Positions 1 through 10,300 of a stretch of DNA of 64,000 nucleotides are shown in pieces; the stretch's first letter is position 1; each line of letters starts with the position of its first letter. The position numbers were made by a program, and so were the translations under genes. Source of the stretch: Tunicatimonas pelagia (lineage in GTDB: Bacteria > Bacteroidota > Bacteroidia > Cytophagales > Cyclobacteriaceae); the NCBI RefSeq assembly GCF_030506325.1, contig NZ_CP120683.1, positions 2,790,001 to 2,854,000 of the forward strand, given 5' to 3'. The notes under the pieces are model-generated. The model had not been told where the DNA came from. It did no database searches and worked only from the letters and a program-made list of their open reading frames with translations.

Positions 1-332
1 GCTTTAATTTTACGTTCAGCACCGGGCGCCCTATCACCTTACCCGAAAGCACGTACCGCATTGGGAGCTTCGATATTGCCAACTACTCCGACCGCAATCA
101 GTACCGTATTCCGGCTTACCATCGGTTAGACCTATCATTTTCAGTAGATGGAAATCTGAAAAAGAAGAAGAAGTGGGACTCAAGTTGGACATTTGCGCTC
201 TACAACCTCTACGGACGGAATAATCCGTATTCTATTTTCTTTCAGAGCACCGGTTCTGGGCGGTTTTCAGCCTTCCGGCTGGCTATTCTGGGGCGACCAT
301 TTCCATCAATCACCTATAATTTTAAATTTTGA
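1..332 (+). CDS. TonB-dependent receptor, C-terminal fragment (cut by window edge)
   Basis: Open from the first base (codons begin at base 3) to a TGA at 330-332, so only the last ~109 residues are visible. They alternate aromatic and polar residues as in outer membrane beta strands (FNFTFSTGRP, RLDLSFSVDG, WTFALYNLYGR) and end in Phe (ITYNFKF), the usual terminal residue of BAM-inserted barrels. The phrase 'YNLYGRNNPYSIFF' is typical of the last strands of SusC/TonB receptors with a carboxypeptidase-like N-terminal domain. It runs directly into the DUF4249 lipoprotein gene (5-bp gap), an arrangement common in Bacteroidota. The substrate cannot be told from this fragment. Confidence 0.8.
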   Translation, partial: FNFTFSTGRPITLPESTYRIGSFDIANYSDRNQYRIPAYHRLDLSFSVDGNLKKKKKWDSSWTFALYNLYGRNNPYSIFFQSTGSGRFSAFRLAILGRPFPSITYNFKF

Positions 333-337
333 GCGTT

Positions 338-1453
338 ATGAAGGGAAGGGGATTTATTTTTGCATTTCTACCACTACTACTAACTACCTGTATTGATCCT
401 TTTGATATAGGCGATGTAGTAAATGGCCAGCCACGATTGGTGGTAGATGGTTTACTCACCAATCAGCCTCAAGCGCACGAAGTACGCATCTCTTATTCAT
501 CGCCTACCCTAAATACTTTTGATCGGGAAGTAGTGTCGGGGGCTGACGTTTTTATTGAAGACGAAAACGGCAGCCAGGTATCACTAATTGAAGATACTGA
601 ACGGGAAGGCGTGTATCTAACCCCGAGTAACTTTGCCGGAACTGTAGGAGTTACTTATACCTTGCGGGTGCGTACCGCAGAAAATGTTAGCTATCGCTCT
701 TTACCGGAGATGATGCGCCCGGTAGCTGAGATTGATAGTATCTACGCCGAACTGGACAGTCGACAGTCCCTTTCATCCCTTGGTACCCTGCTGAATAATT
801 GGGGAATGCAGTTCTACGTAAGTACCGGAACCGGTACGCCTGAATCGAACTTTTACCAGTGGAAATGGGAAGAAACCTATCAGTTCACAGCTCCCCTAGC
901 CCGAGAAGACCAAATTATTCAACCAATCTGTTACCAGTCGGGCCGTCAGTTTAACCAGCTTCTTATTGGTTCTTCGCAAGATTTCTCCCAAGATCGCATT
1001 GGGCGGCAACCGATTACTTTTGTATCTAAAAATACGTATAAGCTTCAGCAACGCTACAGCTTACTGGTGAAACAGCTATCACTTTCTGAACGGGCTTTTA
1101 ACTTCTGGAGCGATGTAGAGGTGCAACGTGATACTGACGGCTCTTTATTTGACCCACCCCCCTCTCAAATTATTGGCAATATGGTGCGCGACGATGATCC
1201 CGAAGATATTGTACTTGGTTACTTTCAGGTATCAGCAGTAACCGAGCAGCGATTTTTCATTACCCGAGCCGAAGTGCCTGCTAGTCCTGGTGGGCCAATT
1301 GGAGGGTTTAGCTCCTGTGTAGAGTCTTCCGAACCTCCGGCGGATGGAAATAACGGCGAATCCTCAGGTGGTCCGGATGATGGCCCCCCAGATTTTTGCT
1401 ACGATTGCACGCTGATACAAGGAACTACTACTGAACGACCTTCTTTTTGGTGA
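338..1453 (+). CDS. DUF4249-family lipoprotein
   Basis: 371 residues from the ATG at 338; an in-frame TTG at 329 would overlap the receptor stop and is less likely. The N-terminus is a lipoprotein signal (KGRGFIFAFLPLLLTTC) with the lipidated Cys near residue 16. It is followed by 'QPRLVVDGLLTNQP..HEVRISYSSP', the beginning usually seen in DUF4249 proteins. The C-terminal ~50 residues are rich in Gly, Pro, Ser and Asp and contain several Cys (CYDCTL). DUF4249 lipoproteins are encoded directly after TonB receptors and are inferred to be accessory surface lipoproteins of those receptors; no biochemical role is established to my knowledge. The stop overlaps nothing, and the next gene starts 2 bp later. 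Confidence 0.8.
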   Translation: MKGRGFIFAFLPLLLTTCIDPFDIGDVVNGQPRLVVDGLLTNQPQAHEVRISYSSPTLNTFDREVVSGADVFIEDENGSQVSLIEDTEREGVYLTPSNFAGTVGVTYTLRVRTAENVSYRSLPEMMRPVAEIDSIYAELDSRQSLSSLGTLLNNWGMQFYVSTGTGTPESNFYQWKWEETYQFTAPLAREDQIIQPICYQSGRQFNQLLIGSSQDFSQDRIGRQPITFVSKNTYKLQQRYSLLVKQLSLSERAFNFWSDVEVQRDTDGSLFDPPPSQIIGNMVRDDDPEDIVLGYFQVSAVTEQRFFITRAEVPASPGGPIGGFSSCVESSEPPADGNNGESSGGPDDGPPDFCYDCTLIQGTTTERPSFW

Positions 1454-1455
1454 TT

Positions 1456-3771
1456 ATGAAGAGAGTATACTTTGGTTTACTGTGGCTAGTGCTAATTCAG
1501 GCACCAATATTAGGCAAGGCGCAAGGTGTAGGCACTATGCTTCAAAACTACGCCAGCAAGTCAGCAACCGAGGAGGTGTTTCTCCAGCTATCCGAAACAG
1601 CAGTTGGGGTTGGTGATACAATCTGGTTTCAAGCCAGCATCAATCAACCGGATACTGCTCAGAACCCTAGTCGGGTAGTGTATATAGAGCTGTTTAATCA
1701 GCAAAAAGTAGCGGTGGCGCAAGGCATTTACCAAGCCTCGCTAGGAGTAGCTACAGGTCAGTTATCGCTGCCCGATAGTTTAGTCGGTGGGTGGTATCAG
1801 CTTCGGGCGTATACCCAGCACATGCAGAACAGACATTCTAGCAATTTTTTCACCCAGCCTATCTTAGTAGTTAATGTTAACGCTACTAATCCCTCGCCCG
1901 CCACCCGGCCTAACCCGCCAAGTTTTACGCTTCATCCGGAGGGAGGAAACTGGGTAGCCGATAAAAAAACTAACGTAGTTGCTCAACTTTATTCTTCTGC
2001 CAATCACACCGACACAATTCGCCTGGAAATAATTCAAGCGTCTGATTCGGCAGTAGTAGCGCAGGCAACTTTCTCGCACCGCTTAGCGAAACTTTCGTAT
2101 ACCCCTCAAGCAGATACCAGCTACATGGCTCGGCTCATTACCGCCGATACTAGCTACACCCAACTTCCTAATGCAAAACCTGACGACTGCACTCTTCGGG
2201 TCAGCAGCGATGGGAATCAACTAAAAATTGATGTTACCAAGCAACCGAGTATCCGGGAAGTCTTTTTGGCCATTCGCTCCGGTAAGCAGCTATTACACGC
2301 TCAAGCGGTAAACCAACCGTCTTTTTCAACCTCAGTGCCTACCTCTCAAGTACCGGGCCTGATTGAAGTAGTACTGCTTGATAATCAGGCGCAGGTGCTC
2401 GCACAACGATTGTTTTATATTGATGAACCAACCAGCAGCTCTTCCATTAGCTTATCTAAAACAACCGTATCGCCTCGCGAAGAACTACACGTTTCCCTGA
2501 GCGACATCCCCAATTTGAATGAGGTGACGCTTGCGCTGACTGTTCGTAAAACTCATCTTTCTCAGCATCCGCTTTCGGTAGCGGTGCTAAATAATTTTGG
2601 CTTAGCGGGTGTATCCTTACCCACTGACCTACCGGCTAGCCAAACTTCCGCCTGGGTTAATCAGTGGTTAGTTACCCAAAAATCTTCTTGGCGTAGTTGG
2701 CCTAAGATGCTTTCTCAAGAAGATTCTTCCGAGCGTTTTATAGCAGAAGATGAAATGCTCCTTATCACCGGAAGCGTGCATACCTCTCAACCCATTGGTG
2801 AAGACGATCAGGTGTTACTTTCTATTCCTGGGGATGACCCCTACTTTGAGTACAGTGAGATTACGGAGGGTGGCAGGTTTGCTATCCCCATTTCTCGGGT
2901 GTACGGTTCGCAAAACTCTATTCTACAGTATAACTCTGCCACCGATGAACAGCCCCAGAGTATTCGTTGGAAAGTAGATAGCACCTTTGCCTCATCGCCT
3001 CCGGCGAAATTCTATGCACCTTATACCATTACGAATGATGAATGGCAAAAGCTTGTAAATGAGTATCGTACCAGAAAGAGTATTCAGCAGGGGTACTACT
3101 ATTTTGAAGACAATGCTGAAGATACGTTAGGCCAGTCTAGAAAGCAGTTTAGGTTTTACGGTGCACCCAACGTACAAATTGACCCTGAAGATTATATCGC
3201 TCTGCCCTCCTTCGAAGAAATCTGTAGAGAGTTGCTACCGGGAGTACGGCTCATGAAGAAAAAGAAAGTGTATGATTTTGATGTTTTCAACCCAACATCA
3301 CGCAAATTTCTACCCAACGAACCTACGCTACTGTTAGATGGCGTTCCTATTCAAGATAAAGACTACATCATTAACTTTCCCCCCGATCAAATTGATTTCA
3401 TTGAGACGGTAAACCGCCGAACGTACTACGGTAATGTGCGACTCGATGGAGTAATTGCTCTGTACACCAAGCAGGAGAAGGCATATGAAGATGCTCTCGC
3501 GGGGCGGGCCCACTTTACTACCCTACCCTACTACACTCCGCTGGTCTCCTTTTCATCACCCGATTCTCTAATTGCCTCATTGCCTGATTTCCGAACGCTG
3601 TTGCATTGGAAGCCAAATGTTACTCTTGATACCGACGAAACCGGCTCGTTGTCATTTACTACTTCCGATGAGCTTGGTCAGTACGAAGCCGTGTTACAAG
3701 GGGTAACCAAGGAGGGTGAAGTCATCTACGAAATAGCTACTTTTGAGGTAAAACCGGCTGACCTTCCCTAA
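1456..3771 (+). CDS. Large secreted macroglobulin-like (MG2) protein
   Basis: 771 residues from the ATG at 1456, two bases after the DUF4249 stop. A signal peptide (LLWLVLIQAPILGKAQ) is followed by 'SATEEVFLQLSETAVGVGDTIWFQASI', which resembles the MG2 domain of alpha-2-macroglobulin-like proteins. Beta-sandwich-like repeats follow. Near residue 600 the stretch 'RLMKKKKVYDFDVFNPTSRKFLPNEPTLLLDGVPIQDKDYI' looks like the plug-like segment found in such Bacteroidota proteins. I infer a periplasmic or surface accessory protein of the same TonB receptor/DUF4249 operon. I see no thioester motif (CxEQ), so it is not a classical trapping macroglobulin. Confident on family type, not on function. Confidence 0.65.
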   Translation: MKRVYFGLLWLVLIQAPILGKAQGVGTMLQNYASKSATEEVFLQLSETAVGVGDTIWFQASINQPDTAQNPSRVVYIELFNQQKVAVAQGIYQASLGVATGQLSLPDSLVGGWYQLRAYTQHMQNRHSSNFFTQPILVVNVNATNPSPATRPNPPSFTLHPEGGNWVADKKTNVVAQLYSSANHTDTIRLEIIQASDSAVVAQATFSHRLAKLSYTPQADTSYMARLITADTSYTQLPNAKPDDCTLRVSSDGNQLKIDVTKQPSIREVFLAIRSGKQLLHAQAVNQPSFSTSVPTSQVPGLIEVVLLDNQAQVLAQRLFYIDEPTSSSSISLSKTTVSPREELHVSLSDIPNLNEVTLALTVRKTHLSQHPLSVAVLNNFGLAGVSLPTDLPASQTSAWVNQWLVTQKSSWRSWPKMLSQEDSSERFIAEDEMLLITGSVHTSQPIGEDDQVLLSIPGDDPYFEYSEITEGGRFAIPISRVYGSQNSILQYNSATDEQPQSIRWKVDSTFASSPPAKFYAPYTITNDEWQKLVNEYRTRKSIQQGYYYFEDNAEDTLGQSRKQFRFYGAPNVQIDPEDYIALPSFEEICRELLPGVRLMKKKKVYDFDVFNPTSRKFLPNEPTLLLDGVPIQDKDYIINFPPDQIDFIETVNRRTYYGNVRLDGVIALYTKQEKAYEDALAGRAHFTTLPYYTPLVSFSSPDSLIASLPDFRTLLHWKPNVTLDTDETGSLSFTTSDELGQYEAVLQGVTKEGEVIYEIATFEVKPADLP

Positions 3772-3842
3772 AAAACGGCTTATCCCTTTCAGATAAATCG
3801 ATAATTCTTAATATCTTACTGAGCAGATACAATTACATAACC

Positions 3843-5249
3843 ATGACAAAAAACGAAATTTCCCGTCGCTCTTTTCTTTCTTCCGTCAGTATGCTTGCTG
3901 CTGGCTCTATGATTACCGCACCCGCTGGTGGCTTTGGCCTCACCGATGAAAAGCTCAAAGTAGTGTTGGTCGGCACCGGAGTGCGGGGCACCTCCTTCTG
4001 GGGTAAGCGACTGGTGGAGCAATATCCTGACATTTTAGAGTTCGTTGGCTTAAGTGATATTAATCCGGGACGCTTAGCGTATGCGAAAAAATATATGGGC
4101 GTAGATTGCCCTACTTTCACCAACTTTGAAGAGATGGTCACCCAGACCAAACCCGATTTGGTGATTGTAACCACGAAAGATTCTACCCACCACGAATTTA
4201 TCATCAAGGGCTTGCAAATGGGCTGCGACGTGCTCACCGAAAAGCCGCTAACCACCGACGAACGCAAGTGTCAGGCGATTCTGGATGCAGAACGGAGCTC
4301 TAATAAAAACCTAATTGTTGGATTTAACTACCGATGGAGTCCCTACGCTACCAAAATTAAAGAGTTGTTGATGAATGAAGCAGTCGGAAAAATCACTTCG
4401 GTAGATTTTCATTGGTACCTAAATACGTACCACGGTGCTTCGTATTTCAGACGCTGGCACGGGTTGCGCCAAGCAGGAGGGACGCTATGGGTTCATAAAT
4501 CTACGCACCACTTCGACCTGCTGAACTGGTGGCTCAATTCCGACCCGGCCGAAGTTTTTGCTTATGGAGCACTAGAACACTACGGGGTGAATGGCCCGTT
4601 CCGGGGAGACAACTGTCGCTCCTGTGAGCACAAAAGTGACTGTAACTTCCACTGGGATATTACTAAAAGTGAGCGGGATATGGATTTGTACGTAAAGAAC
4701 GAGGAGTACGATGGCTACATTCGCGATAACTGTTTGTTCCGGGAGGATATTAATATCTACGATAAAATGTCAGCCCAAATTAAATACGCTAACGATGTAG
4801 TAGTAAACTACTCGCTCACTACTTATTCGCCCTACGAAGGCTGGCGAATTGCTTTCAACGGTATGGATGGCCGGATTGAAGCCTGGTTGGATATTCCGTA
4901 CTTCAAAAGCGAAAATATGAGTCAATCGGAATTACACGCGGCGGAAATGAATCAGTCGGGCGAAGACGAAGCCCAATCCGAACCACTGATTGTACATAAA
5001 AACTGGAATAACTTCGAGACGGTCAATGTTCCGGTAGAGCGAGGTGGTCACGGCGGAGGTGACAAACGGCTGCACGATAAAATCTTTAAAAATCCTGAAA
5101 AAACTGATCCTTATGACCGGGCAGCGGGAGTACGCGACGGTGCCATGTCTATCTTAGTGGGAGTCGCAGCCCGCAACAGTATTGAATCAGGCGAACCCGT
5201 ACGAATTGCCTCACTAACCGACCTTCAGCCTCGCGCCAAGCGAATTTAG
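3843..5249 (+). CDS. Gfo/Idh/MocA-family oxidoreductase with TAT signal
   Basis: 468 residues. The N-terminus has a twin-arginine signal (SRRSFLSSVSMLAAGS), so the folded protein is probably exported with its cofactor. A Rossmann fold starts at 'LKVVLVGTGVRGTSF' (~residue 39), and the dinucleotide domain contains 'DVLTEKPLTTDE', the EKP motif of the family. The C-terminal domain carries 'GGTLWVHKSTHHFDLLNWW', where Lys and His are the usual catalytic positions. Four cysteines (258, 261, 267, 297) form a C-x2-C-x5-C...C set absent from ordinary family members. Members act on sugars or inositol-type compounds; the substrate here is unknown. It is monocistronic, 71 bp after the upstream operon. 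Confidence 0.88.
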   Translation: MTKNEISRRSFLSSVSMLAAGSMITAPAGGFGLTDEKLKVVLVGTGVRGTSFWGKRLVEQYPDILEFVGLSDINPGRLAYAKKYMGVDCPTFTNFEEMVTQTKPDLVIVTTKDSTHHEFIIKGLQMGCDVLTEKPLTTDERKCQAILDAERSSNKNLIVGFNYRWSPYATKIKELLMNEAVGKITSVDFHWYLNTYHGASYFRRWHGLRQAGGTLWVHKSTHHFDLLNWWLNSDPAEVFAYGALEHYGVNGPFRGDNCRSCEHKSDCNFHWDITKSERDMDLYVKNEEYDGYIRDNCLFREDINIYDKMSAQIKYANDVVVNYSLTTYSPYEGWRIAFNGMDGRIEAWLDIPYFKSENMSQSELHAAEMNQSGEDEAQSEPLIVHKNWNNFETVNVPVERGGHGGGDKRLHDKIFKNPEKTDPYDRAAGVRDGAMSILVGVAARNSIESGEPVRIASLTDLQPRAKRI

Positions 5250-5380
5250 CTCACTGATAGGCCACTATTTTAGCAATTGTTAAGAGCAAAATGGTTTAGT
5301 CTGATAGTATTGCTAACTATTATTGTAGAACTATTTACTGCTGTTTATAGTATGTATATGTGCATACCAGCAGAACTATT

Positions 5381-6010
5381 ATGAAAGTCGGCTCTAAGCA
5401 TCAATCAGCAGAAATGCGGCGACAGCAAATATTGTCGGCGGCCGATTTGGTACTCATCGATGTAGGCGTTGAAGATTTTACTATTGATCAAGTTGCCGAA
5501 CGGGCTAACATTGCCAAAGGAACTGTCTATAAATACTTTAAAAGTAAGGATGAGATTTTAGCCGAAATCAGTGCCAAGGCGATCAGTTTACTACTACAAA
5601 ATTTCCGGCAAGCAACCGCTAGTCATACCCACAGTGTAGAAAGGCTTAAAGCAATATGCTGGGCGGCCTATCGCTATTATCAAACTCATTTGGCCTACCA
5701 TGAGTTGTTGGCTTATATAGAACGCCCTGACTTTAACATTGATTTTCAGGGATATACTAAAATCAGCCAATCAGTCCAGGATTTCTGCGAAAGTATTATT
5801 GCGGAAGGCCAACAAAAAGGCGAAATAAACCCTTCTCTCAACCCCGAATTATTAGTTCGGGTCATTTGGGCTACCAATATTGGGGTCATCCAATTTGTGC
5901 AAACTAAGCAGAAACTAATTCAGAATATTCACGAGACTTCGATAGATGAGATGATTGACATCTCGGTACAGATAATGGCTAATGGCATTTCTACCAATAA
6001 AAAAGACTGA
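5381..6010 (+). CDS. TetR/AcrR-family repressor of the RND efflux operon
   Basis: 209 residues from the ATG at 5381; a GTG at 5360 would add seven residues. The N-terminal helix-turn-helix is clear: 'RRQQILSAADLVLIDVGVEDFTIDQVAERANIAKGTVYKYFKSKDEILAEI' (quoted in pieces of the HTH: TIDQVAERANIAKGTVYKYF). The C-terminal ligand domain is unremarkable. It lies directly upstream of the adaptor, pump and TolC genes in the same direction, so it most likely represses that efflux operon and perhaps itself. A 5-bp-arm palindrome (TGACT-GTT-AGTCA) lies in the promoter region of the adaptor gene, and a related sequence overlaps this gene's stop codon. Confidence 0.85.
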   Translation: MKVGSKHQSAEMRRQQILSAADLVLIDVGVEDFTIDQVAERANIAKGTVYKYFKSKDEILAEISAKAISLLLQNFRQATASHTHSVERLKAICWAAYRYYQTHLAYHELLAYIERPDFNIDFQGYTKISQSVQDFCESIIAEGQQKGEINPSLNPELLVRVIWATNIGVIQFVQTKQKLIQNIHETSIDEMIDISVQIMANGISTNKKD

Positions 6011-6016
6011 TAGTCA
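6004..6016. promoter_or_regulatory. Operator-like half-palindrome at tetR stop
   Basis: AGACTGATAGTCA overlaps the tetR stop codon and is followed by TTTTATAA. It matches the palindrome at 6157-6169 at most positions (GACTG-T/A-TAGTCATTTT). It is a candidate second TetR site; this is inference from similarity only. Confidence 0.3.
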
Positions 6017-6156
6017 TTTTATAATAATTATTTATTCCTCTCTAACTGTTTGATTCTCTTCAAGAAACGTATATTTATCACCGCCATTTACAATTTTGTT
6101 TAAAAATTTCTCTCAAAGAACTAAACAAAAATATCGATACTGCGATTAATCAATGG

Positions 6157-6169
6157 TGACTGTTAGTCA
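6157..6169. promoter_or_regulatory. Candidate TetR operator before RND adaptor gene
   Basis: TGACTGTTAGTCA is a perfect 5-bp inverted repeat around a 3-bp centre, 28 bp upstream of the adaptor ATG. A near copy lies 153 bp upstream, at the end of the tetR gene. Position and symmetry suit a TetR-family operator; binding is inferred. Confidence 0.4.
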
Positions 6170-6197
6170 TTTTTATAAACACTTTTAAACCGCAGTA

Positions 6198-7343
6198 ATG
6201 AAATATCTCAAATTCGCCACTTTAGGATTGCTTGGAATAGCCCTGAGCATCACCCTAATTTCTTATGTGACCAAATCGGAAAGCAAAGCATCTGCTGCTT
6301 CCAGTGAGTCTAACAAGACTGAATCCACTAGTTCATCCAATACCGTGCGTCTTAGCACCTTAGAGCTAATTCCTGTGGAGAATCGGGAAAAAACCATTCA
6401 AGTTCCAGTCAGCGGACGAGTGGTACCTAAGAACCAAACCCAGCTATTGGCCGAGGTACAGGGGCGCATTCTACCGGCATCGTGTAAATTCAAAGCTGGT
6501 CAGCATTTTAAGCGAGGCGAGGTATTGCTCTACGTTGATTCCCGCGAATTTGCGCTGAACCTGGAAGCCCAAAAAAGTGCCTTTCTCAATATTTTAACCG
6601 GAATTATGCCTGATTTGAAGGCGGATTATCCCAACAATTATCAGCAGTGGCTTACTTACGTGCAAGCTTACGATAGTGGTCAGCCACTACAACCACTTCC
6701 CGAAACTTCTTCGGAAGGCGAGAAGTACTTCATTACTTCTAACCAGGTGTACAACACTTTTTATTCCATTAAGGCACAGGAAGAGCGGTTGAACAAATAT
6801 ACCATCCGGGCACCTTACGCGGGGTTAGTAACTGATGCAATGGTGGATATTGGCGGTATGGTATCGCCGGGACAACTGTTGGGTACCCTTATCAGTAGCA
6901 GTGACTATGAATTGGAAGCCGGGGTAACCTTGGAAGCCACTACTAACCTCAGCGTAGGTGACAAACTGACGTTTCAGAGTAACGAAATAGCGGGTACCTG
7001 GATCGGCGAAGTAGTTCGCATTAACGATATTGTTGATCCCCAAACCCAGAATATTCCCGTATTCTTTCAAATGCAGGGGCCTTCACTCAAGAGTGGTATG
7101 TACTTGGAAGGGACATTTGCTACGCGTAGCTACGAAGATGTATTCGTCATCCCGCAAGCAGCACTGTCCCGCGACGAAAGTGTGCTGATACTGGAAGAAA
7201 ACGTAATTGTCCGTAAAGCCATCACCCCCGTTGAGTACCTGCGCGACTCTATTATTGTGCAAGGTCTCACCGAAAGCGATCAGCTGATTTTAAACCAGTT
7301 TGGCACGCCCGTAGAAGGTAAAAAAGTATACCAGGATAACTAA
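6198..7343 (+). CDS. RND efflux periplasmic adaptor subunit (HlyD/AcrA type)
   Basis: 381 residues. An N-terminal membrane anchor or signal (YLKFATLGLLGIALSITLISYV) is followed by a Ser/Thr/Asn-rich linker (~residues 28-50). The lipoyl-like half-motifs are 'VSGRVVPKNQTQLLAEVQGRI' and 'YTIRAPYAGLVTDAMVDIGGMV', separated by a short helical hairpin. Beta-barrel and membrane-proximal domains follow ('GMYLEGTFATRSYEDVFVIPQAAL'). The adaptor bridges the inner-membrane pump to TolC. It sits 56 bp upstream of the pump gene. The anchor has no lipobox Cys, so it is probably a membrane-anchored rather than lipidated adaptor. Confidence 0.9.
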   Translation: MKYLKFATLGLLGIALSITLISYVTKSESKASAASSESNKTESTSSSNTVRLSTLELIPVENREKTIQVPVSGRVVPKNQTQLLAEVQGRILPASCKFKAGQHFKRGEVLLYVDSREFALNLEAQKSAFLNILTGIMPDLKADYPNNYQQWLTYVQAYDSGQPLQPLPETSSEGEKYFITSNQVYNTFYSIKAQEERLNKYTIRAPYAGLVTDAMVDIGGMVSPGQLLGTLISSSDYELEAGVTLEATTNLSVGDKLTFQSNEIAGTWIGEVVRINDIVDPQTQNIPVFFQMQGPSLKSGMYLEGTFATRSYEDVFVIPQAALSRDESVLILEENVIVRKAITPVEYLRDSIIVQGLTESDQLILNQFGTPVEGKKVYQDN

Positions 7344-7399
7344 GATTAATCGCTTGTACCGGACAGGTTTCGGAAGATAGCAAGAATAAGTAATACGCT

Positions 7400-10300
7400 A
7401 TGAAAAAGATTATTGAATTTCTCACCCAGCGTCCCAGCCTGGTCAACATCTTCATCGGGCTGATTGTGGTCGTCGGATTGTTCACCCTTTCCTCCATCCG
7501 CAACACATTTTTCCCCTCCGAGCCAATCAACTTCATCTCCGTCAATGTTGTGTACCGAGGGGCTTCGCCTCAGGAGGTTGAAGAGGAAGTGATTAATAAA
7601 ATAGAAGATAACCTTCAAGGACTAAAAGGAATCCTTCGGGTTACTTCTACCGCTACCGAAAGTAATGGCAACGTGCGGATTGAAATGAAAGAAGATGCCG
7701 ATGTCAATGAAGTATTGCAAGACGTTAACAATGCCGTTGACCGGATTACTACTTTTCCTAGCGGAACGGATACCCCGGTTATCCGCAAAGAAGAACCACT
7801 TAACTATACCATGACCGTTAGCTTAGTGGGCGACGTCGGTTTGGCTACTTTGAAGGATTACGCTAAGTATATGAAAGACGAACTAATCCTTTCGCCCAGC
7901 TTATCGCAAATTGCCATCAGTGGCTACCCCGAAGAGGAAATTGAGGTGCGGGTGCGCGAAAATGACTTGCGGGCGTACGAGCTAACTTTCGAGGAAGTGA
8001 GCCGGGCCATTCAGCAAACTAACCTCAAAGCTTCCGGTGGGGAACTGGAAACGGAAGACCGTAACATACTAATTCGCCTTAACAGTCGCGACTACTACGC
8101 CAAAGGCTTGTTGAATACTGTAGTAAAAGCTACCCCCGATGGTAAGGCCATTTTGCTTAAAGACGTAGCCGAGGTAAAAAACCGCTTTACCGATAAGCCA
8201 GACGCCACGTTTATCAACGGTCAAACCGCCGTGACACTGAAGATTTTTAGCCGCTTTCAGGAAGATATTCTAGACAACGCCGCCTACGTAACCGACTACA
8301 TGCAAGACTTCAACGAAGGGCACGAAGGGGTAGAAGTAGTGATAGTGGAAGACAATAGTGTGGGATTGAATACGACCATCAGTACGCTAACCAACAATGC
8401 GTGGCAGGGTATTTTGCTGGTCCTTATTGTGCTAGGGCTGTTTCTGCACCCGCGCATTGCCTTTTGGGTAGCCTTCAAAATTCCGGTAGCCCTGCTGGGC
8501 ATGTTTATCTTGTCTAACTTCTACGGGATGACGATCAACCAGCTTTCGCTGTTTGGTACTATCGTGGTACTGGGTATTTTAGTAGACGATGGAGTGGTAG
8601 TAGCCGAGAATATTTACCAGCATTACACTAACGGAAAAAATAGACTGCAAGCCGCTATTGATGGTACCCTTGAAGTGGTTCCGGCAATTGTTTCTTCATT
8701 GACTACTACCGCCCTCGCTTTTTCACTTTTCTTCTTTTTGGATGGCCAGCTAGGCGACTACTTTTCGGATATTTCCTTCGTGGTATGTGCTACGCTATTG
8801 ATTGCTTTATTAGAAACCTTATTTTTTCTGCCGGTACACGTGGCTCGCTCTAAGGCTTTAGGTAAAGATGACAAGCCGTGGAAACTAACTCAAAAAACTA
8901 ATGAATCGCTGATTCACTTTCGGGATAAGGTATATGTGCCCATTATTAACTTCGGGGTACGCCGACCGTGGGTGCCCATCCTGGGCGTAGTGGTCGCGAT
9001 GGTGCTTTCTGTTTTTGCCATCGGCTCAGGTACCATCAAGAGTACCTTCTTCCCAGCTATTGACCAAGACGTGATTACGGCGAGCTTAGAGCTACCGCTA
9101 GGCACTGACGAAACGTTGGTGAATAAGCGGTTGGCGCAGATGGAAGAAGCCGTTTGGAAAATCAATGAACGCTACAGCGTCCAGCGCGACGATAGTGCTC
9201 AGGTGGTTAACTACGTGGAGCGCATCATCGGTCCGCGTAGTAATGAAGGCAAACTAAATATTTACATGATGGAGGGCGATGCCCGGGGAATTCGCTCGTT
9301 TGAGATTGCCGGAGCTATTCGGGATGAGGTTGGCCCCATTCCGGAAGCGCGTAACCTAGCCTACGGCAGCATTCCGGTGTTTGGTAAACCCGTTTCTATC
9401 GCCTTGGTAGGTAGCGACCTGGAACAACTACGCGACGCTAAAACCCAACTTCGCAGCTATCTAGAAGAACGCAGCGACCTGAAAGACGTAACCGATACCG
9501 ACCAGCAAGGCGTACCCGAGTTGGCGATGGAGCTGAGCCCCAAAGCTCGGTTTCTTGGGCTCACCGAAGCGCAAGTGTTCAATCAAATCCGCCAGGGCTT
9601 TTTTGGATTGGAAGTACAGAGTTTGCAGCGAGGTGACGAAGAAGTAAAAGTATGGATGCGTTACGATGAGCAAGACCGACGGTCGGTAGATCAATTGGAA
9701 AATGTACGCTTGAGAACGCCCAACGGCGCTTCCTATCCCATGCGGGAACTCGCTACTTTTACTGATAAAACTAACGTAGCCTCCATCAACCACCAGGAAG
9801 GTACCCGGGAGATTCGGGTTGAGGCGGATGTAGAGAATTTGCTGGTCTCGGTACCTGGCGTGCTAGCTGAGGCTGAAGCCACGGTTCTAAAAGATATTCA
9901 GCAGCAGTTTCCCAGTTTACGCTACACCTTGGAAGGCGAGGCTCGCCTCTCGAGCAAAACGCAGAATTCCAGCCAGGCACCGAGCTTAATCATATTAGTG
10001 CTCATGATTACGGTGCTGATGTTGAATTATCGCTCGCTGAGTAAAACCCTCGCTATTCTGATAATTCTTCCCTTTGCCTTTGTTGGCGCGGCCTGGGGCA
10101 CATTTTTGCACGGTATCCCGTTTAGCATCTTTTCTATTTTGGGTATGATTGCTCTCTGGGGGATTTTGATCAATAATGGGCTAGTGTTGATCTCTACTTA
10201 CAACGAAGAACTGAAGAAGGGAAATTCAGTAACCGAAAGTTTGAAGTCGGCCGCTATTTCGCGATTCCGACCGATTGTACTTACCACCATCACTACGGTA

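Noticed and set aside
8296-9980. Several antisense ORFs within the RND pump gene
   Set aside because: They are shadows of a long, well-supported coding frame on the opposite strand.
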